Below, piece by piece: positions 28,633 through 38,232 of a stretch of 64,000 nt of DNA (position 1 is its first letter; each line of letters opens with the position of its first letter). Both the position numbers and the translations under genes were made by a program. The notes beneath the pieces are model-generated. The model saw only the letters and a list, made by a program, of their open reading frames with translations, was not told the DNA's origin and did not search any database. The stretch spans positions 62,001 to 126,000 of the forward strand of contig NZ_JBDZDT010000012.1 of NCBI RefSeq assembly GCF_040049275.1, in the 5' to 3' direction. Source of the DNA: Aquabacter sp040049275. GTDB taxonomy: Bacteria > Pseudomonadota > Alphaproteobacteria > Rhizobiales > Xanthobacteraceae.

Positions 28633-29019
28633 TGGAGCCTGCAGAGAGAAGAATTGGATGGAGGTGTTGTTGGGCGGCTAAATAAGGCTTTCCCGCCGTC
28701 TTACATTTATAAACGTTCATCTTGCGGGGTCAGACGAATTCCATGTTGTGTGTGAGCCTCATCTTGGGTTGGTGTGCTATCAGGAGCGCAGCCAAAGCGC
28801 GCGACGGTCACGACGCGGTGGAGCCAAAAAAACCGCTGTGAGCCGAGCGACATCGCCGCCCTTACACCAGCGTTCGCGATCCCGAATTTTTATCCGGCAG
28901 GTGGAAATAGACCCGCTGTTGTCGGGTAAATGCCAGACCCGGCGGCGCTTTGCCCGCCATCGGCATGCTTGGATCAGCCGGCAAGAAGAAAAGGTCGAAT
29001 TTTTTTCGCCTGCGACGCA

Positions 29020-29038
29020 ATCTGTGACCCATCTGTGA
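29020..29038. promoter_or_regulatory. Tandem ATCTGTGA repeat upstream of the giant autotransporter
   Basis: ATCTGTGA occurs at 29020-29027 and again at 29031-29038, an 11-bp period ending 68 nt before the start codon. Direct repeats about one helical turn apart are typical of OmpR/PhoB-type response-regulator sites. The assignment rests on spacing only. Confidence 0.4.
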
Positions 29039-29106
29039 GTCAGCCGGGGTGACCTATCCCTTAGACGTAGCCCTTCGGAAACGAACCGCAGCGTTGAGGG
29101 TTGCCC

Positions 29107-32100
29107 ATGCAAGGAAGGCGAAATGTGATCCGGCAGGGCTTCTCGGCCGGGCTTCTTGGAAGCGCGGCTTGGCTCGTCGTGCCGGCCCCGGCGACGGCCC
29201 AAATCTGCTCGCTACAAAACAATGTCTATACCTGTAACTTTCCCGCCGGATCCCACTCTTCCGAAATATCGTTCACCGGACCGAGCAACAGCGACGGAAC
29301 TGCCGCGCCCATATCCGTGACGACTGCGGCCGATATCACCGGCACGGCGGCGTCTAACGAGGGTTCTGCACTAAACATCTGGGCCTTTGGGTCGGGATTT
29401 ACCGGTGGTGGTGACACCTCGGGCATGGTGATCACCAACACGGGATCGCTGACGATGACGCCAGGGGGACAGAATCCCGTTGCTGGTGCCATTTATGGGC
29501 TGTCCGCGGCGATGTACGGCGGCAAGGACAATCCCGGCGGCAATACCTATGTGAGCGCTTCGCCTCTTCCGACGCCGTTGACCATCACCAATTCCGGGCC
29601 CATCGCCATCAACTTGCAAGGCTTCGGGATATGGGGTGGAACCGCCCTCTACGCGCTGGCGCAGGGAGGTGACGGAAATGGTGGCAACCCTCTCGGGGGG
29701 GGGAGTTCGGGCGGCGCGAGCATCACCAACAGCGGCCCAATCTCCGCCTCGGTCGGCGTCCAATATCAATACAGCGGAATCGAGGCGCTCGCGCTGGGGG
29801 GCAACGGGGCGTCCAACGGAAGCGCTGGATCCGGCGGCAACAGCGGCACCTCGACGGTCGTCAACTCCGCTCCGGTCAACGTCAATCTGACCTGGCAGAA
29901 CCCCATTTCCAATTGGGGCGTGTACGGTGTCCTGGCGCAGTCGGTGGGTGGAAATGGTGCCGTTTCCAATGGCACGGGCAATGGCGGGGACGGTGGCTTC
30001 GGGTTTGCCGCAGCGGTTACTCTCACCGCGGGTGGTAACGTGAGCGTCGTGGAGAACGGCACTCCCCCAACGGCGGCGTTTTCCCCTAGTCCCAGCGCCG
30101 GCGTCGCGGCGGCAATCGTCGGCGGTAACGGAGGGCAGGGGGCGAGCGGCGAAAGCGTAAGTGGAGGTAATGGCGGATACGTCAGCGCCGCGCAAATCAC
30201 GGTCACGGACGCGAATGTCACGACATCCGGGAACCTGCTGCCCGGCCTCTTGGTCCACGAGCTGGGGGGCGCGGGCGGACTGGGCGGTGACCCCAACTGC
30301 AGCTTAACGTGTCAGTCCTACCAGAACGGCGGCAACGGCGGGGCCGCTGGCCCGGGCAATGGCAACAATGCCGCGACCATTCAGGTCACGACTGCCACGC
30401 TACCGGTCACCATATCGACGGCCGGCACCAGTTCACCGGCCATCGTGGCGCTTGTCCAGGGGGGAGCCGGCGGGGCGGGCGGATACGCGAATGCTCTTGG
30501 CTCAACCACTGGCGGCAATGGCGGAGCCGGCGGCAGCATCAACGGACCCATCTCCATCCAGCTTACCGGGTCGGCTCAAAATCCGCTCAATCTGACGACT
30601 TCGGGCAACACCTCGCCCGGCATCTCGGCCCTGAGCGCCGGCGGCGCCGGCGGCGATGGCGGCTGGGCCCAGAGGGACGGCCATGACACCGTTGGTGGCA
30701 ATGGCGGCAGCGGAGGACCGGGTGGTGACATTACCGTCTCCCTGGCTTCCACCTCCATTACGACGTCCGGGACCACGTCTCCAGGAATTGTCGCCCAGTC
30801 TCAGGGGGGCATGGGCGGCGAGGGAGGCGAGGCCAATGGGGGCCTGGGCTCGGGCACGGGCGGTAACGGCGGGGCCGGTGGCAGCGCGGGTAGCGTGACA
30901 GTCACGCTGGACGCCGCCTCTTCGATCAACACTTCGGAAACCGATTCCTCGGGCATCGTGGCACAGAGCCTCAGCGGCGCCGGCGGCAACTCCTTCGGAG
31001 CTGGCGGGACTGCCACCTGGGGAGGCAATGGTGGCGCCGGCGGCAGTGCAGGCAATGTGACGGTTGAGAATAGTGGCTCGATCAGCACGAACGGCGCGAC
31101 AGCCCGTGGCATCCTGGCGCAGTCGATGGCGGGGACCGGCGGATCGGGGGGATCCACGGGCATCGGCTTCTACAGTAATGGCGGCTCGGGGGCATCGAGC
31201 GGTCAAACCGGCCAAGTTAATGTTGGGAATGTCGGGTCGATCACGACCGTCGGAGCAAATGCGGAGGGCATCCTCGCGCAGTCCATCGGCGGTCCAGGAG
31301 GCGCCGGCGGGCAGGCCTCGGGCTTCGTTGCGGTCGGCGGTAGCGCCACCACCAATCCGCTTGCGGCCGACGGGAACACCGTGTCGGTCAACAACTATGG
31401 CAACATCACCACGAGCGGCCTCTCCGCAATCGCAGTCTTAGGCCAGTCGATCGGTGGCGGTGGCGGCGATGGCGGCGGCGCGTCGGGTGTCGAGGTCAGC
31501 GTCGGCGGCAGCGGCGGGGCCGGCGGCAGCGGCGGGTCGGTCAGTGGCGGATTCAACACCGGCTCGAGTATCACCACATCGGGCGACGTCTCGCCCGCCA
31601 TCGTCATGCAATCCATCGGCGGCGGCGGCGGGAATGCGGGCAATGCCAGCAGCAACGGGCTGTTCACATCCGTCAGCGTCGGCGGCAGCGGGGGTAGCGG
31701 TGGTAACGGCGGGTCGGTAAACCTCATCAGCTTCTTTTCTGCCATTACCACCATCGGCTCCAAATCACCGGGCGTCGTGGCGCAGTCGATCGGCGGCGGC
31801 GGCGGGGCGGGCGGCGCGGCTTTCGCCGGCTCGGTGGGCGCAGGCTTCTCGGCCGCGGTGGGAATCGGCGGCTCGGGCGGGACGGCCGGAAACGGCGGTT
31901 CAGTTGCGTACACCCTGCAGGGAGGCTCGATCGCCACCGGCCAGAATCCGCTGCTGATGTACGGCAATGCCGGCGGCACGCCGTGCCCGTCGTTGCCCTG
32001 CAACCTCCTTCCGGTCGACGACTTCGGCGTCCTGGTCCAGAGCATCGGCGGCGGCGGCGGTCTCGGCGGATCGGCGATGGCACAGGCGGTCGCGGTCTCG

Positions 32101-35100
32101 ATCCCCGTTTCCGAGGCCGGCGATCAGATTGCGGTGGCGGCATCCGTCGCCATGGGCGGCAGCGGTGGCGCCGGCGGAGCGGGCGGGGCTGCGCAGTTTG
32201 CGCTGTCCAACGGAGGCACGATCACCACCATGGGCCAGGGTTCCACCGGCGTGCTGGTCCAGAGCATCGGCGGCGGCGGCGGCACGGGCGGCGATTCCTC
32301 TTCGGTCGCGGCAGCGGTGGGGTATGGTCAGACTCTGCCCGAGGGCGCGAAATCACTGTCCCTGACGGTGGCATTCGCGATGGGGGGCAATGGCGGTGCA
32401 GGCGGCTCCGGCGACACCGTGAACTTGGCGCTCGGCGGCACCGTCGTGAACGGCAGTTTCTCGCAAGACCCATCCGGCAGTGCTCCGACCTCCATCGTCA
32501 CCTATGGCGACTTTGCGGACGGGGCCCTCCTGCAGTCCATCGGCGGCGGCGGTGGCAATGCGGGGTTCGGCAGCACCAATACCCAGGCGTTCGGAAGCGG
32601 CAACAACACGTCGGTCAGCGTGACCCTGGGCTCGACGGGCGGCACCGGAGGCAATGGCGGCGATATCTGGGCTTATCTCTTCGCGGGAAACGGCATCACG
32701 ACCTACGGCTCGGGGGCGATCGGTATCGTTGCGCAGTCGATCGGCGGTGGCGGCGGGGCGTCGCAGGGTGGTTCCGTCAGTGCCGGCCAGACGTTCTCTG
32801 TGGGCAACAACAGCTTCCGCCCGGGGGTGAAAATAGGCTTGGGCACCACGGGCGGCACCGGCGGCGATGGCGGCAACGTCACGGTATCAGCGCAGGCACC
32901 AATCACGACCCATGGCGGGGATGCGACGGGTATACTGATTCAGTCGATCGGCGGCGGCGGCGGCCTCGGCGGATCGGCCGGCTCCGACGCGTCGGCGGAC
33001 AATCCGGTGGTCGCCGCGCTTGCAGCGCGTGAAGCGCAAAGCAATATCCAGAGCTACTTCCAGGGTAGTCCGGGTGTCTCCGTCGATGCCACCTTCTCCT
33101 TCGCCATCGGCGGCCAGGGTGGAACAGGCGGCAACGGCAACTCCATCTGGGCGGGCCTCTACGCGCCCATCACGACGTCAGGGGACTGGGCCAGCGGCGT
33201 GGTCGCGCAGAGCATCGGTGGCGGCGGCGGCAAGGGTGGCTCGGCCGCGGCGAGCGGCACGGGAGGGCTTCCCGAGGTCACGATCAATGTCGACATGGCC
33301 GTCGGCGGGCAAGGCGGGACCGCCGGCAACGGCGGCCCGGTGACGATCTATCTGGGCCAGGGCAACCAGGGCGGTTCCTGGGACAACAATACGAGCATCA
33401 CCACGGCTGGATTTGGCGCTGCGGGCATCATCGCCCAGTCGGTCGGCGGTGGCGGCGGCATCGGCGCCGACGGCTCCGATAGCGCGACGGGCCTGCTCTC
33501 GGTGGGTGGGACCCTCGGCAGCTCGGGCGGTTCCGCCGGCAATGGCGGCACGGTCACGCTCAACTACTACAACCCCGATACCACCACCATCACCACCATC
33601 GGCCAGGCGGCCGACGGCGTGATCCTGCAATCGATCGGCGGCGGCGGCGGCGCCGCGGGTGCCGGCAGCAGCCTCTTCGGCGGGGCCTTCAAGCAATCGG
33701 GGACACTGACGCTCAACGCGGGGGGCAGCGCGGGGGCCGGTGGCGCCGGCGGCGCGGTCACTTTCGCGCCCTCCAGCGGATCCGACACCCCCCTCGTCAT
33801 TTCGACGACCGGCAACAATTCCTTCGGCATCTTGGCGCAGAGCATCGGCGGCGGTGGCGGCCTCGTGATAAGCCAGCCGAGCTCTACGACTTCCCCCAGC
33901 TTGACGATCGGCGGCGGCACGTGGTTCGACGCGCCGAACAACTATGGCGGGGCCGTGACGGTCACGTTGGGGAGCCAAAGCACCATCACCACGGCGGGCA
34001 TCGGTGCACACGGCGTCGTCGCACAATCCATCGGCGGCGGCGGCGGCGTCATACGCCTGGTTGACCTCTCCGGCGACACTCCGGCGCTGACCACGGACTT
34101 GTCCTCTATCGCCAAATCCATTCCGGGCAACGGCATGGGCGGGGACGTGACCGTCGAAGCCGATGGCAGCATCGCCGTCACCGGCGCGGGCGCGGTCGGC
34201 ATTCTCGCGCAGAGCGTCGGCGCCGGCGGCGGGCTCATCGCGAACGGCAATACGATCTATGCGGGCTCCCCCAACCTCTACGCCTCCGGTTCCAGCGGCC
34301 AGGGGGGCGCCGTCACGGTGACGACGAACGGCCCCGTCTCGTCCACCGGTGCGAACGGGATCGGCATCTTCGCGCAAAGCACGGGCTACACGGCGCATGC
34401 GAATGGGCAGGTCAGCGTCACCGTCAATGGCAGTGTGATGGGTGGCAGCGGCACCGCCGCCACGCCCACCCAGCCCGGCAGCAGCGCCATCCAGATCGAC
34501 AGCGGATCCGGCAACCAGGTGACCGTGAATTCCGGCGGCTCGCTCAACACGATGTCCGGCACCAGCGGCACGGCCATCGTGCAGACGGGAGGCGGGACCA
34601 CCAATGTCACCAATTCCGGCACGGTGACGGGCGCGATCTACCTGGGCGGTGGCACGTTCACCAACACCAGTAGCGGTGTCCATAACACCGGCGCGGGCGC
34701 GCAGGATAACGTCGTCAACCATGGCGTCATGAATATCGGCCTGCCCCAGGAACTGCGCGCCACCCGCATTACCGGCAACTTTACGCAGACCGGCAGCGGC
34801 CAGCTCGGTGTGACCATCCACTCCCTTCTCAAGGCTGCGGACCAGCTGGACATCGACGGGGCCGCCTCCATTGGCGGTGTCATCGTTCCAACGGCCATCA
34901 CGCTTCTTCCGGGGACGGTGCCTGTGGTGACTGCCAGGTCCCTGGCCTCCACGGCCGATGCGCAGGATTCCCTGCTGTTCCGGTGGGATGCCTCGCAGTC
35001 CGGCAATGCCCTCTCAATCACGCCCAACTCGACCTTCACCCCGGCGGGCGTGCCCCTCAACCGCAGCCAGGCCTCGCTGGCCAATTATTTCTCTGAGGCC

Positions 35101-36138
35101 TGGGCGAATGCGGACACCGCCTTCGCCGGCCAATTCGCGTCGATGTCGCAGATCACGACGAGCCAGCAATATACGGTGATGCTGAATGCATTCTCCGCCC
35201 AGGACATTGAGGCGCAGTCGATCGCCCTGGCCAATAATGCCGGAGCGATCCTCGGCGCCTCCATGAGCTGCCCGGTCTTCGTCGATCAAAGCGTGCTGCT
35301 CAGTGAAGACAATTGCGCCTGGGCCACCATCACCGGGCGCTGGACGAACCAGGGCACCACCAACAGCACCCAGGGATACAACGTCACCACCGCGGGTTAT
35401 CGCATCGGCGGCCAGCATGAGGTCGCGCCCAACTGGTATCTCGGCGGCTCCCTGGCCTATGGGGACACGTCCGCGAACATGGATGGCGGCTCCACGGGCG
35501 ATGGCTACACCGTGGATGGCTCTCTTGCCCTCAAGCATACCATGGGCCCCTGGTACTTCGCCGGTTCGGTGGCTCTGGCTTACGGCTCGTACGACACCTA
35601 CCGCGCCATCAACCTTCCAGGCCTCACCCAGGTTTTGGAGAGCAATCCCAGCATTTTCCTGGCCGGTGCCCGCCTGCGTGCCGGCTACGAGTTCACCTTC
35701 GGCGACTGGTATCTCCGGCCCTACGGCGATCTCGACGTGGTCTATACGGACCTGCCCGCAGTCCAGGAATCGGGAACCTCGCTTTACGCGCTGAACGTCC
35801 AGGGCAGCAGCCAGACGAGCGTCGCGCTCTCGGCGATGATGGAATTCGGCGGACGGGTGAATCTGGATCGAGAGACCACGCTTCGGCCCTATGTGAGTTT
35901 CGGCGTCAGCTACCTGCCGGAGAATACCCGGGCCATCGCGTCGAGCTTCGCCAACGAGACCGTCAATAACGGGACGTTTGTGGACTATATCGAAACGCCG
36001 GAATTTCTCGGGCGGATCGACCTCGGCCTGCAGGTCTACCGCGCCAACGGCTTCGAGCTGAAGGTGGGATACACCGCCGATATCGGCAATTCCTACCTCA
36101 GCCAGAGCGCCAATGCGCGGTTCGCCTATCACTTCTGA
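29107..36138 (+). CDS. Giant glycine-repeat autotransporter (type V secretion)
   Basis: A 2343-residue surface protein. A signal peptide ends near APATA at residue 32. The passenger (about 35-1950) is built from beta-helix-like units of the form ITTSG..SPGIVAQSIGGGGG.GG..., with 12 exact QSIGGGGG and two close variants, separated by Gly/Ala/Asn-rich arms. About residues 2070-2343 form the outer-membrane beta-barrel (ATITGRWTNQGTT, then WYLGGSLAYG, WYLRPYGDLDVVY) ending in Tyr-His-Phe, the expected terminal aromatic. The ATG at 29107 has GAGGG six bases upstream; a TTG two codons earlier is less likely. Closely spaced Cys pairs occur near the N-terminus, in two passenger loops and before the barrel. 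Adhesion is the likely role. Confidence 0.9.
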   Translation: MQGRRNVIRQGFSAGLLGSAAWLVVPAPATAQICSLQNNVYTCNFPAGSHSSEISFTGPSNSDGTAAPISVTTAADITGTAASNEGSALNIWAFGSGFTGGGDTSGMVITNTGSLTMTPGGQNPVAGAIYGLSAAMYGGKDNPGGNTYVSASPLPTPLTITNSGPIAINLQGFGIWGGTALYALAQGGDGNGGNPLGGGSSGGASITNSGPISASVGVQYQYSGIEALALGGNGASNGSAGSGGNSGTSTVVNSAPVNVNLTWQNPISNWGVYGVLAQSVGGNGAVSNGTGNGGDGGFGFAAAVTLTAGGNVSVVENGTPPTAAFSPSPSAGVAAAIVGGNGGQGASGESVSGGNGGYVSAAQITVTDANVTTSGNLLPGLLVHELGGAGGLGGDPNCSLTCQSYQNGGNGGAAGPGNGNNAATIQVTTATLPVTISTAGTSSPAIVALVQGGAGGAGGYANALGSTTGGNGGAGGSINGPISIQLTGSAQNPLNLTTSGNTSPGISALSAGGAGGDGGWAQRDGHDTVGGNGGSGGPGGDITVSLASTSITTSGTTSPGIVAQSQGGMGGEGGEANGGLGSGTGGNGGAGGSAGSVTVTLDAASSINTSETDSSGIVAQSLSGAGGNSFGAGGTATWGGNGGAGGSAGNVTVENSGSISTNGATARGILAQSMAGTGGSGGSTGIGFYSNGGSGASSGQTGQVNVGNVGSITTVGANAEGILAQSIGGPGGAGGQASGFVAVGGSATTNPLAADGNTVSVNNYGNITTSGLSAIAVLGQSIGGGGGDGGGASGVEVSVGGSGGAGGSGGSVSGGFNTGSSITTSGDVSPAIVMQSIGGGGGNAGNASSNGLFTSVSVGGSGGSGGNGGSVNLISFFSAITTIGSKSPGVVAQSIGGGGGAGGAAFAGSVGAGFSAAVGIGGSGGTAGNGGSVAYTLQGGSIATGQNPLLMYGNAGGTPCPSLPCNLLPVDDFGVLVQSIGGGGGLGGSAMAQAVAVSIPVSEAGDQIAVAASVAMGGSGGAGGAGGAAQFALSNGGTITTMGQGSTGVLVQSIGGGGGTGGDSSSVAAAVGYGQTLPEGAKSLSLTVAFAMGGNGGAGGSGDTVNLALGGTVVNGSFSQDPSGSAPTSIVTYGDFADGALLQSIGGGGGNAGFGSTNTQAFGSGNNTSVSVTLGSTGGTGGNGGDIWAYLFAGNGITTYGSGAIGIVAQSIGGGGGASQGGSVSAGQTFSVGNNSFRPGVKIGLGTTGGTGGDGGNVTVSAQAPITTHGGDATGILIQSIGGGGGLGGSAGSDASADNPVVAALAAREAQSNIQSYFQGSPGVSVDATFSFAIGGQGGTGGNGNSIWAGLYAPITTSGDWASGVVAQSIGGGGGKGGSAAASGTGGLPEVTINVDMAVGGQGGTAGNGGPVTIYLGQGNQGGSWDNNTSITTAGFGAAGIIAQSVGGGGGIGADGSDSATGLLSVGGTLGSSGGSAGNGGTVTLNYYNPDTTTITTIGQAADGVILQSIGGGGGAAGAGSSLFGGAFKQSGTLTLNAGGSAGAGGAGGAVTFAPSSGSDTPLVISTTGNNSFGILAQSIGGGGGLVISQPSSTTSPSLTIGGGTWFDAPNNYGGAVTVTLGSQSTITTAGIGAHGVVAQSIGGGGGVIRLVDLSGDTPALTTDLSSIAKSIPGNGMGGDVTVEADGSIAVTGAGAVGILAQSVGAGGGLIANGNTIYAGSPNLYASGSSGQGGAVTVTTNGPVSSTGANGIGIFAQSTGYTAHANGQVSVTVNGSVMGGSGTAATPTQPGSSAIQIDSGSGNQVTVNSGGSLNTMSGTSGTAIVQTGGGTTNVTNSGTVTGAIYLGGGTFTNTSSGVHNTGAGAQDNVVNHGVMNIGLPQELRATRITGNFTQTGSGQLGVTIHSLLKAADQLDIDGAASIGGVIVPTAITLLPGTVPVVTARSLASTADAQDSLLFRWDASQSGNALSITPNSTFTPAGVPLNRSQASLANYFSEAWANADTAFAGQFASMSQITTSQQYTVMLNAFSAQDIEAQSIALANNAGAILGASMSCPVFVDQSVLLSEDNCAWATITGRWTNQGTTNSTQGYNVTTAGYRIGGQHEVAPNWYLGGSLAYGDTSANMDGGSTGDGYTVDGSLALKHTMGPWYFAGSVALAYGSYDTYRAINLPGLTQVLESNPSIFLAGARLRAGYEFTFGDWYLRPYGDLDVVYTDLPAVQESGTSLYALNVQGSSQTSVALSAMMEFGGRVNLDRETTLRPYVSFGVSYLPENTRAIASSFANETVNNGTFVDYIETPEFLGRIDLGLQVYRANGFELKVGYTADIGNSYLSQSANARFAYHF
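31444..34050 (+). repeat. Array of QSIGGGGG-encoding repeats inside the giant autotransporter
   Basis: Twelve exact copies of QSIGGGGG lie between 31444 and 34050, each preceded by a short Ile/Val/Leu strand and followed by a Gly-Gly-rich arm. At DNA level the copies share TCGATCGGCGGCGG-like runs. Unit spacing varies (roughly 45-100 residues), so this is a degenerate protein repeat rather than a strict tandem DNA repeat. Confidence 0.8.
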
Positions 36139-36202
36139 TGGGCTGGGCCGACACTCTGGAAAGACGCCTCTGAACTCACCTTTTCAGCAGCGAGGAATGG
36201 CT

Positions 36203-37378
36203 ATGATTGATGAGGCTGGAACTGCCGGTGGATTGCTGGAGGGCGTGACTATTATTGATCTTTCCCGTGTCCTCGCGGGACCATTCTGCACGATGACGCT
36301 AGCCAATATGGGAGCTCGGGTCATCAAAGTGGAAATTCCCGGCACCGGCGATGATGCTCGTGCATTCGGGCCGTTCCACAACGGCAAATCCCTCTATTTC
36401 TCTGCGATCAACTGCAACAAGGAGAGCATAGCTCTCAACCTGAAGAACCCGGAAGACAGGACCATCTTCGAGAAGCTGGTGGAGAAGGCCGACGTGCTGG
36501 TGGAGAACTACCGGCCCGGCACAATGGAGAAACTCGGCTACGGCTGGGACGTGCTGCACCGGAAGTTTCCACGCCTCATCTATGGCGCAGCCTCCGGCTT
36601 CGGCGACAGCGGCCCCATCTCGCAGCGCGCAGCCTACGACATGGTGGTGCAGGGCATGGGCGGTGTCATGAGCCTCACCGGCTATCCCGGCCAACCGCCG
36701 GCGCGCGTCGGGATCTCCATCGGCGACATCACCGCCGGGATCTATCTCTCCAACGGCATCACGGCAGCGCTCTATAAACGCGCGGTTTCGGGGGTCGCAA
36801 ACAGGATCGACATTGCCATGCTGGACTGTCAGGTGGCGATCATGGAGGACGCTGTCACAGCCTATGCGAAGACCGGCGAGGTGCCCGGGCCGAAGGGCAC
36901 GCGCCACCCGTCCATTTGCCCCTTCCAGTCCTATGCCGCGCAGGATGGCAATGTGATCATCGCCGCGGGCAATGATCACCTCTTCAGTCTGATGGCGCAC
37001 GCGCTGGAGCGGCCTGACCTGCTCGACGACAAGCGCTTCAAGACCAACGACCTGCGCCACACCAATGGCGACGTGCTCCAGGCCGAGATGGAGAAAACCC
37101 TCGGCACGAAGCCGGTTTCTGCCTGGCTCGAAGCCCTGAATGGAAAAGGCGTGCCCTGCGCGCCCATCAACGACATTCCGCACATGATGGCCGAGCCGCA
37201 GGTGGCGGCGCGCAACATGATTGTCACCGTTGATGACCCCGTCGCCGGCGAGCTTAAGGTGGCGGGTAATCCCATCAAGGTCGTGGGCGCGCCGGAGCTG
37301 AAGACTTTCTCGCCGCCGCCCGAGCTCGATGCCAACCGCGCCGCAATCCTTAGCGAGTTCGTAGGGATGGGGGCGTGA
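36203..37378 (+). CDS. CaiB/BaiF family III CoA-transferase
   Basis: A 391-residue family III CoA-transferase moving CoA between carboxylic acids. The opening GVTIIDLSRVLAGPFCTMTL, then ANMGARVIKVEIPGTGDDAR, LNLKNPEDR, VLVENYRPGTMEKLGYGWDV and the catalytic Asp in AAYDMVVQGMGGVMSLTG near residue 150 are all present. The ATG at 36203 is preferred because GAGGA lies six bases upstream; the ATG at 36197 abuts that site. Its stop overlaps the start of the downstream decarboxylase gene (GTGA at 37375-37378), so the pair is translationally coupled. The donor and acceptor acids are unknown; the neighbour suggests malonyl- or methylmalonyl-type substrates. Confidence 0.93.
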   Translation: MIDEAGTAGGLLEGVTIIDLSRVLAGPFCTMTLANMGARVIKVEIPGTGDDARAFGPFHNGKSLYFSAINCNKESIALNLKNPEDRTIFEKLVEKADVLVENYRPGTMEKLGYGWDVLHRKFPRLIYGAASGFGDSGPISQRAAYDMVVQGMGGVMSLTGYPGQPPARVGISIGDITAGIYLSNGITAALYKRAVSGVANRIDIAMLDCQVAIMEDAVTAYAKTGEVPGPKGTRHPSICPFQSYAAQDGNVIIAAGNDHLFSLMAHALERPDLLDDKRFKTNDLRHTNGDVLQAEMEKTLGTKPVSAWLEALNGKGVPCAPINDIPHMMAEPQVAARNMIVTVDDPVAGELKVAGNPIKVVGAPELKTFSPPPELDANRAAILSEFVGMGA

Positions 37379-38172
37379 GCGAAAACCCCGCCTCCGAAAT
37401 GGTATCGGTGGCAGTCGAGGGCCGTATCGCCACCCTCGCACTCAACAATTCCGCCAAGCGGAACGCCCTCAGCAAGGTGTTGCTGGATGCCCTCATCGCC
37501 GCGCTGGACAGCCTGAAAGCGCGGGACGTGCGTGTGGTTATCCTGCGGGCTTCTGCGGATGCCAAGGTCTGGTCTGTCGGTCACGATATCAGGGAGTTGC
37601 CGCACGGCCACGAGGACCCGCTGGGCTATGCCGATCCTCTCGAACGAGCGTTGCGGGCGATCCGCGGATTTCCGACACCGGTCATCGCCATGGTGCACGG
37701 AACCGTGTGGGGCGGTGCGGTCGACCTTGTTTTGTCGTGCGACATGATCGTGGCGGACGAGACGGCAAGCTTCGCCACCACACCGGTCAATCTCGGCTTG
37801 CCCTACAACACCACGGGTTTGCTGCACTTCATCGGGCGGTTGCCCATGAACCTCATCAAAGAGATGTTCTTCACCGCCATGCCGCTTAAGGCCGAGGACG
37901 CGGCACGTTGGCACATCGTCAATCATCTGGTTCCGTCGGTCGAGCTGGAGAGCTTTACGTGGGCGCTGGCGGAAGGCATCGCCACCAAGGCGCCGCTGGC
38001 GGTCACCGTTATCAAGGAGCAGCTTCGGGTGCTTTCCGACTATCAGCCCATTGCTGCACAGGTTTTCGAGCGCATCCAGGATATGCGGCGGAAGGTCTAT
38101 GACAGTGCGGATTTTCAGGAAGGCATCAACGCCTTTCTCGAAAAGCGGAAGCCCGAGTTCAGGGGAATCTGA
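37375..38172 (+). CDS. Methylmalonyl-CoA decarboxylase-like crotonase
   Basis: A 265-residue crotonase-fold protein that follows Escherichia coli ScpB/YgfG closely along its length: KRNALSKVLLDALIAAL, KVWSVGHDIRELPHG, MVHGTVWGGAVDLVLSCDMI, TPVNLGLPYNTTGL, APLAVTVIKEQLRVLSDYQP and GINAFLEKRKPEFRG. ScpB decarboxylates (R)-methylmalonyl-CoA to propionyl-CoA. The GTG start overlaps the CoA-transferase stop. Together the two could activate and decarboxylate a methylmalonate-like acid, resembling a mutase-free version of the Scp cycle. The ScpC of E. coli is from another CoA-transferase family, so the pairing here is analogous rather than orthologous. Confidence 0.88.
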   Translation: MSENPASEMVSVAVEGRIATLALNNSAKRNALSKVLLDALIAALDSLKARDVRVVILRASADAKVWSVGHDIRELPHGHEDPLGYADPLERALRAIRGFPTPVIAMVHGTVWGGAVDLVLSCDMIVADETASFATTPVNLGLPYNTTGLLHFIGRLPMNLIKEMFFTAMPLKAEDAARWHIVNHLVPSVELESFTWALAEGIATKAPLAVTVIKEQLRVLSDYQPIAAQVFERIQDMRRKVYDSADFQEGINAFLEKRKPEFRGI

Positions 38173-38232
38173 AAGCAGACGTGTGTATCCGAAGCGGCAG
38201 GCTCCTGTTGAACGACAAATCGGACTAGTTCC

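Larger units (their letters stand above)
28372..29106. other. Long intergenic region between folE and the giant autotransporter
   Basis: About 735 bases with no supportable gene on either strand. It holds copy 1 of the 42-nt conserved motif (28591-28632), facing folE in its minus orientation, and a tandem 8-bp repeat (29020-29038) just upstream of the autotransporter. Short frames here have no family resemblance. This region probably contains both divergent promoters. Confidence 0.6.

Noticed and set aside
31444..34050. Possible CRISPR or satellite array because of GGC-rich repeats
   Set aside because: Repeats are in frame, vary in unit length and encode a conserved protein motif; there are no constant repeats with unique spacers.
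29371..35084. Long open frames on the strand opposite the giant autotransporter
   Set aside because: They arise from GGC/GGN repeat codons read antisense, giving Ala/Pro/Arg-rich low-complexity sequence without ribosome-binding sites or families.
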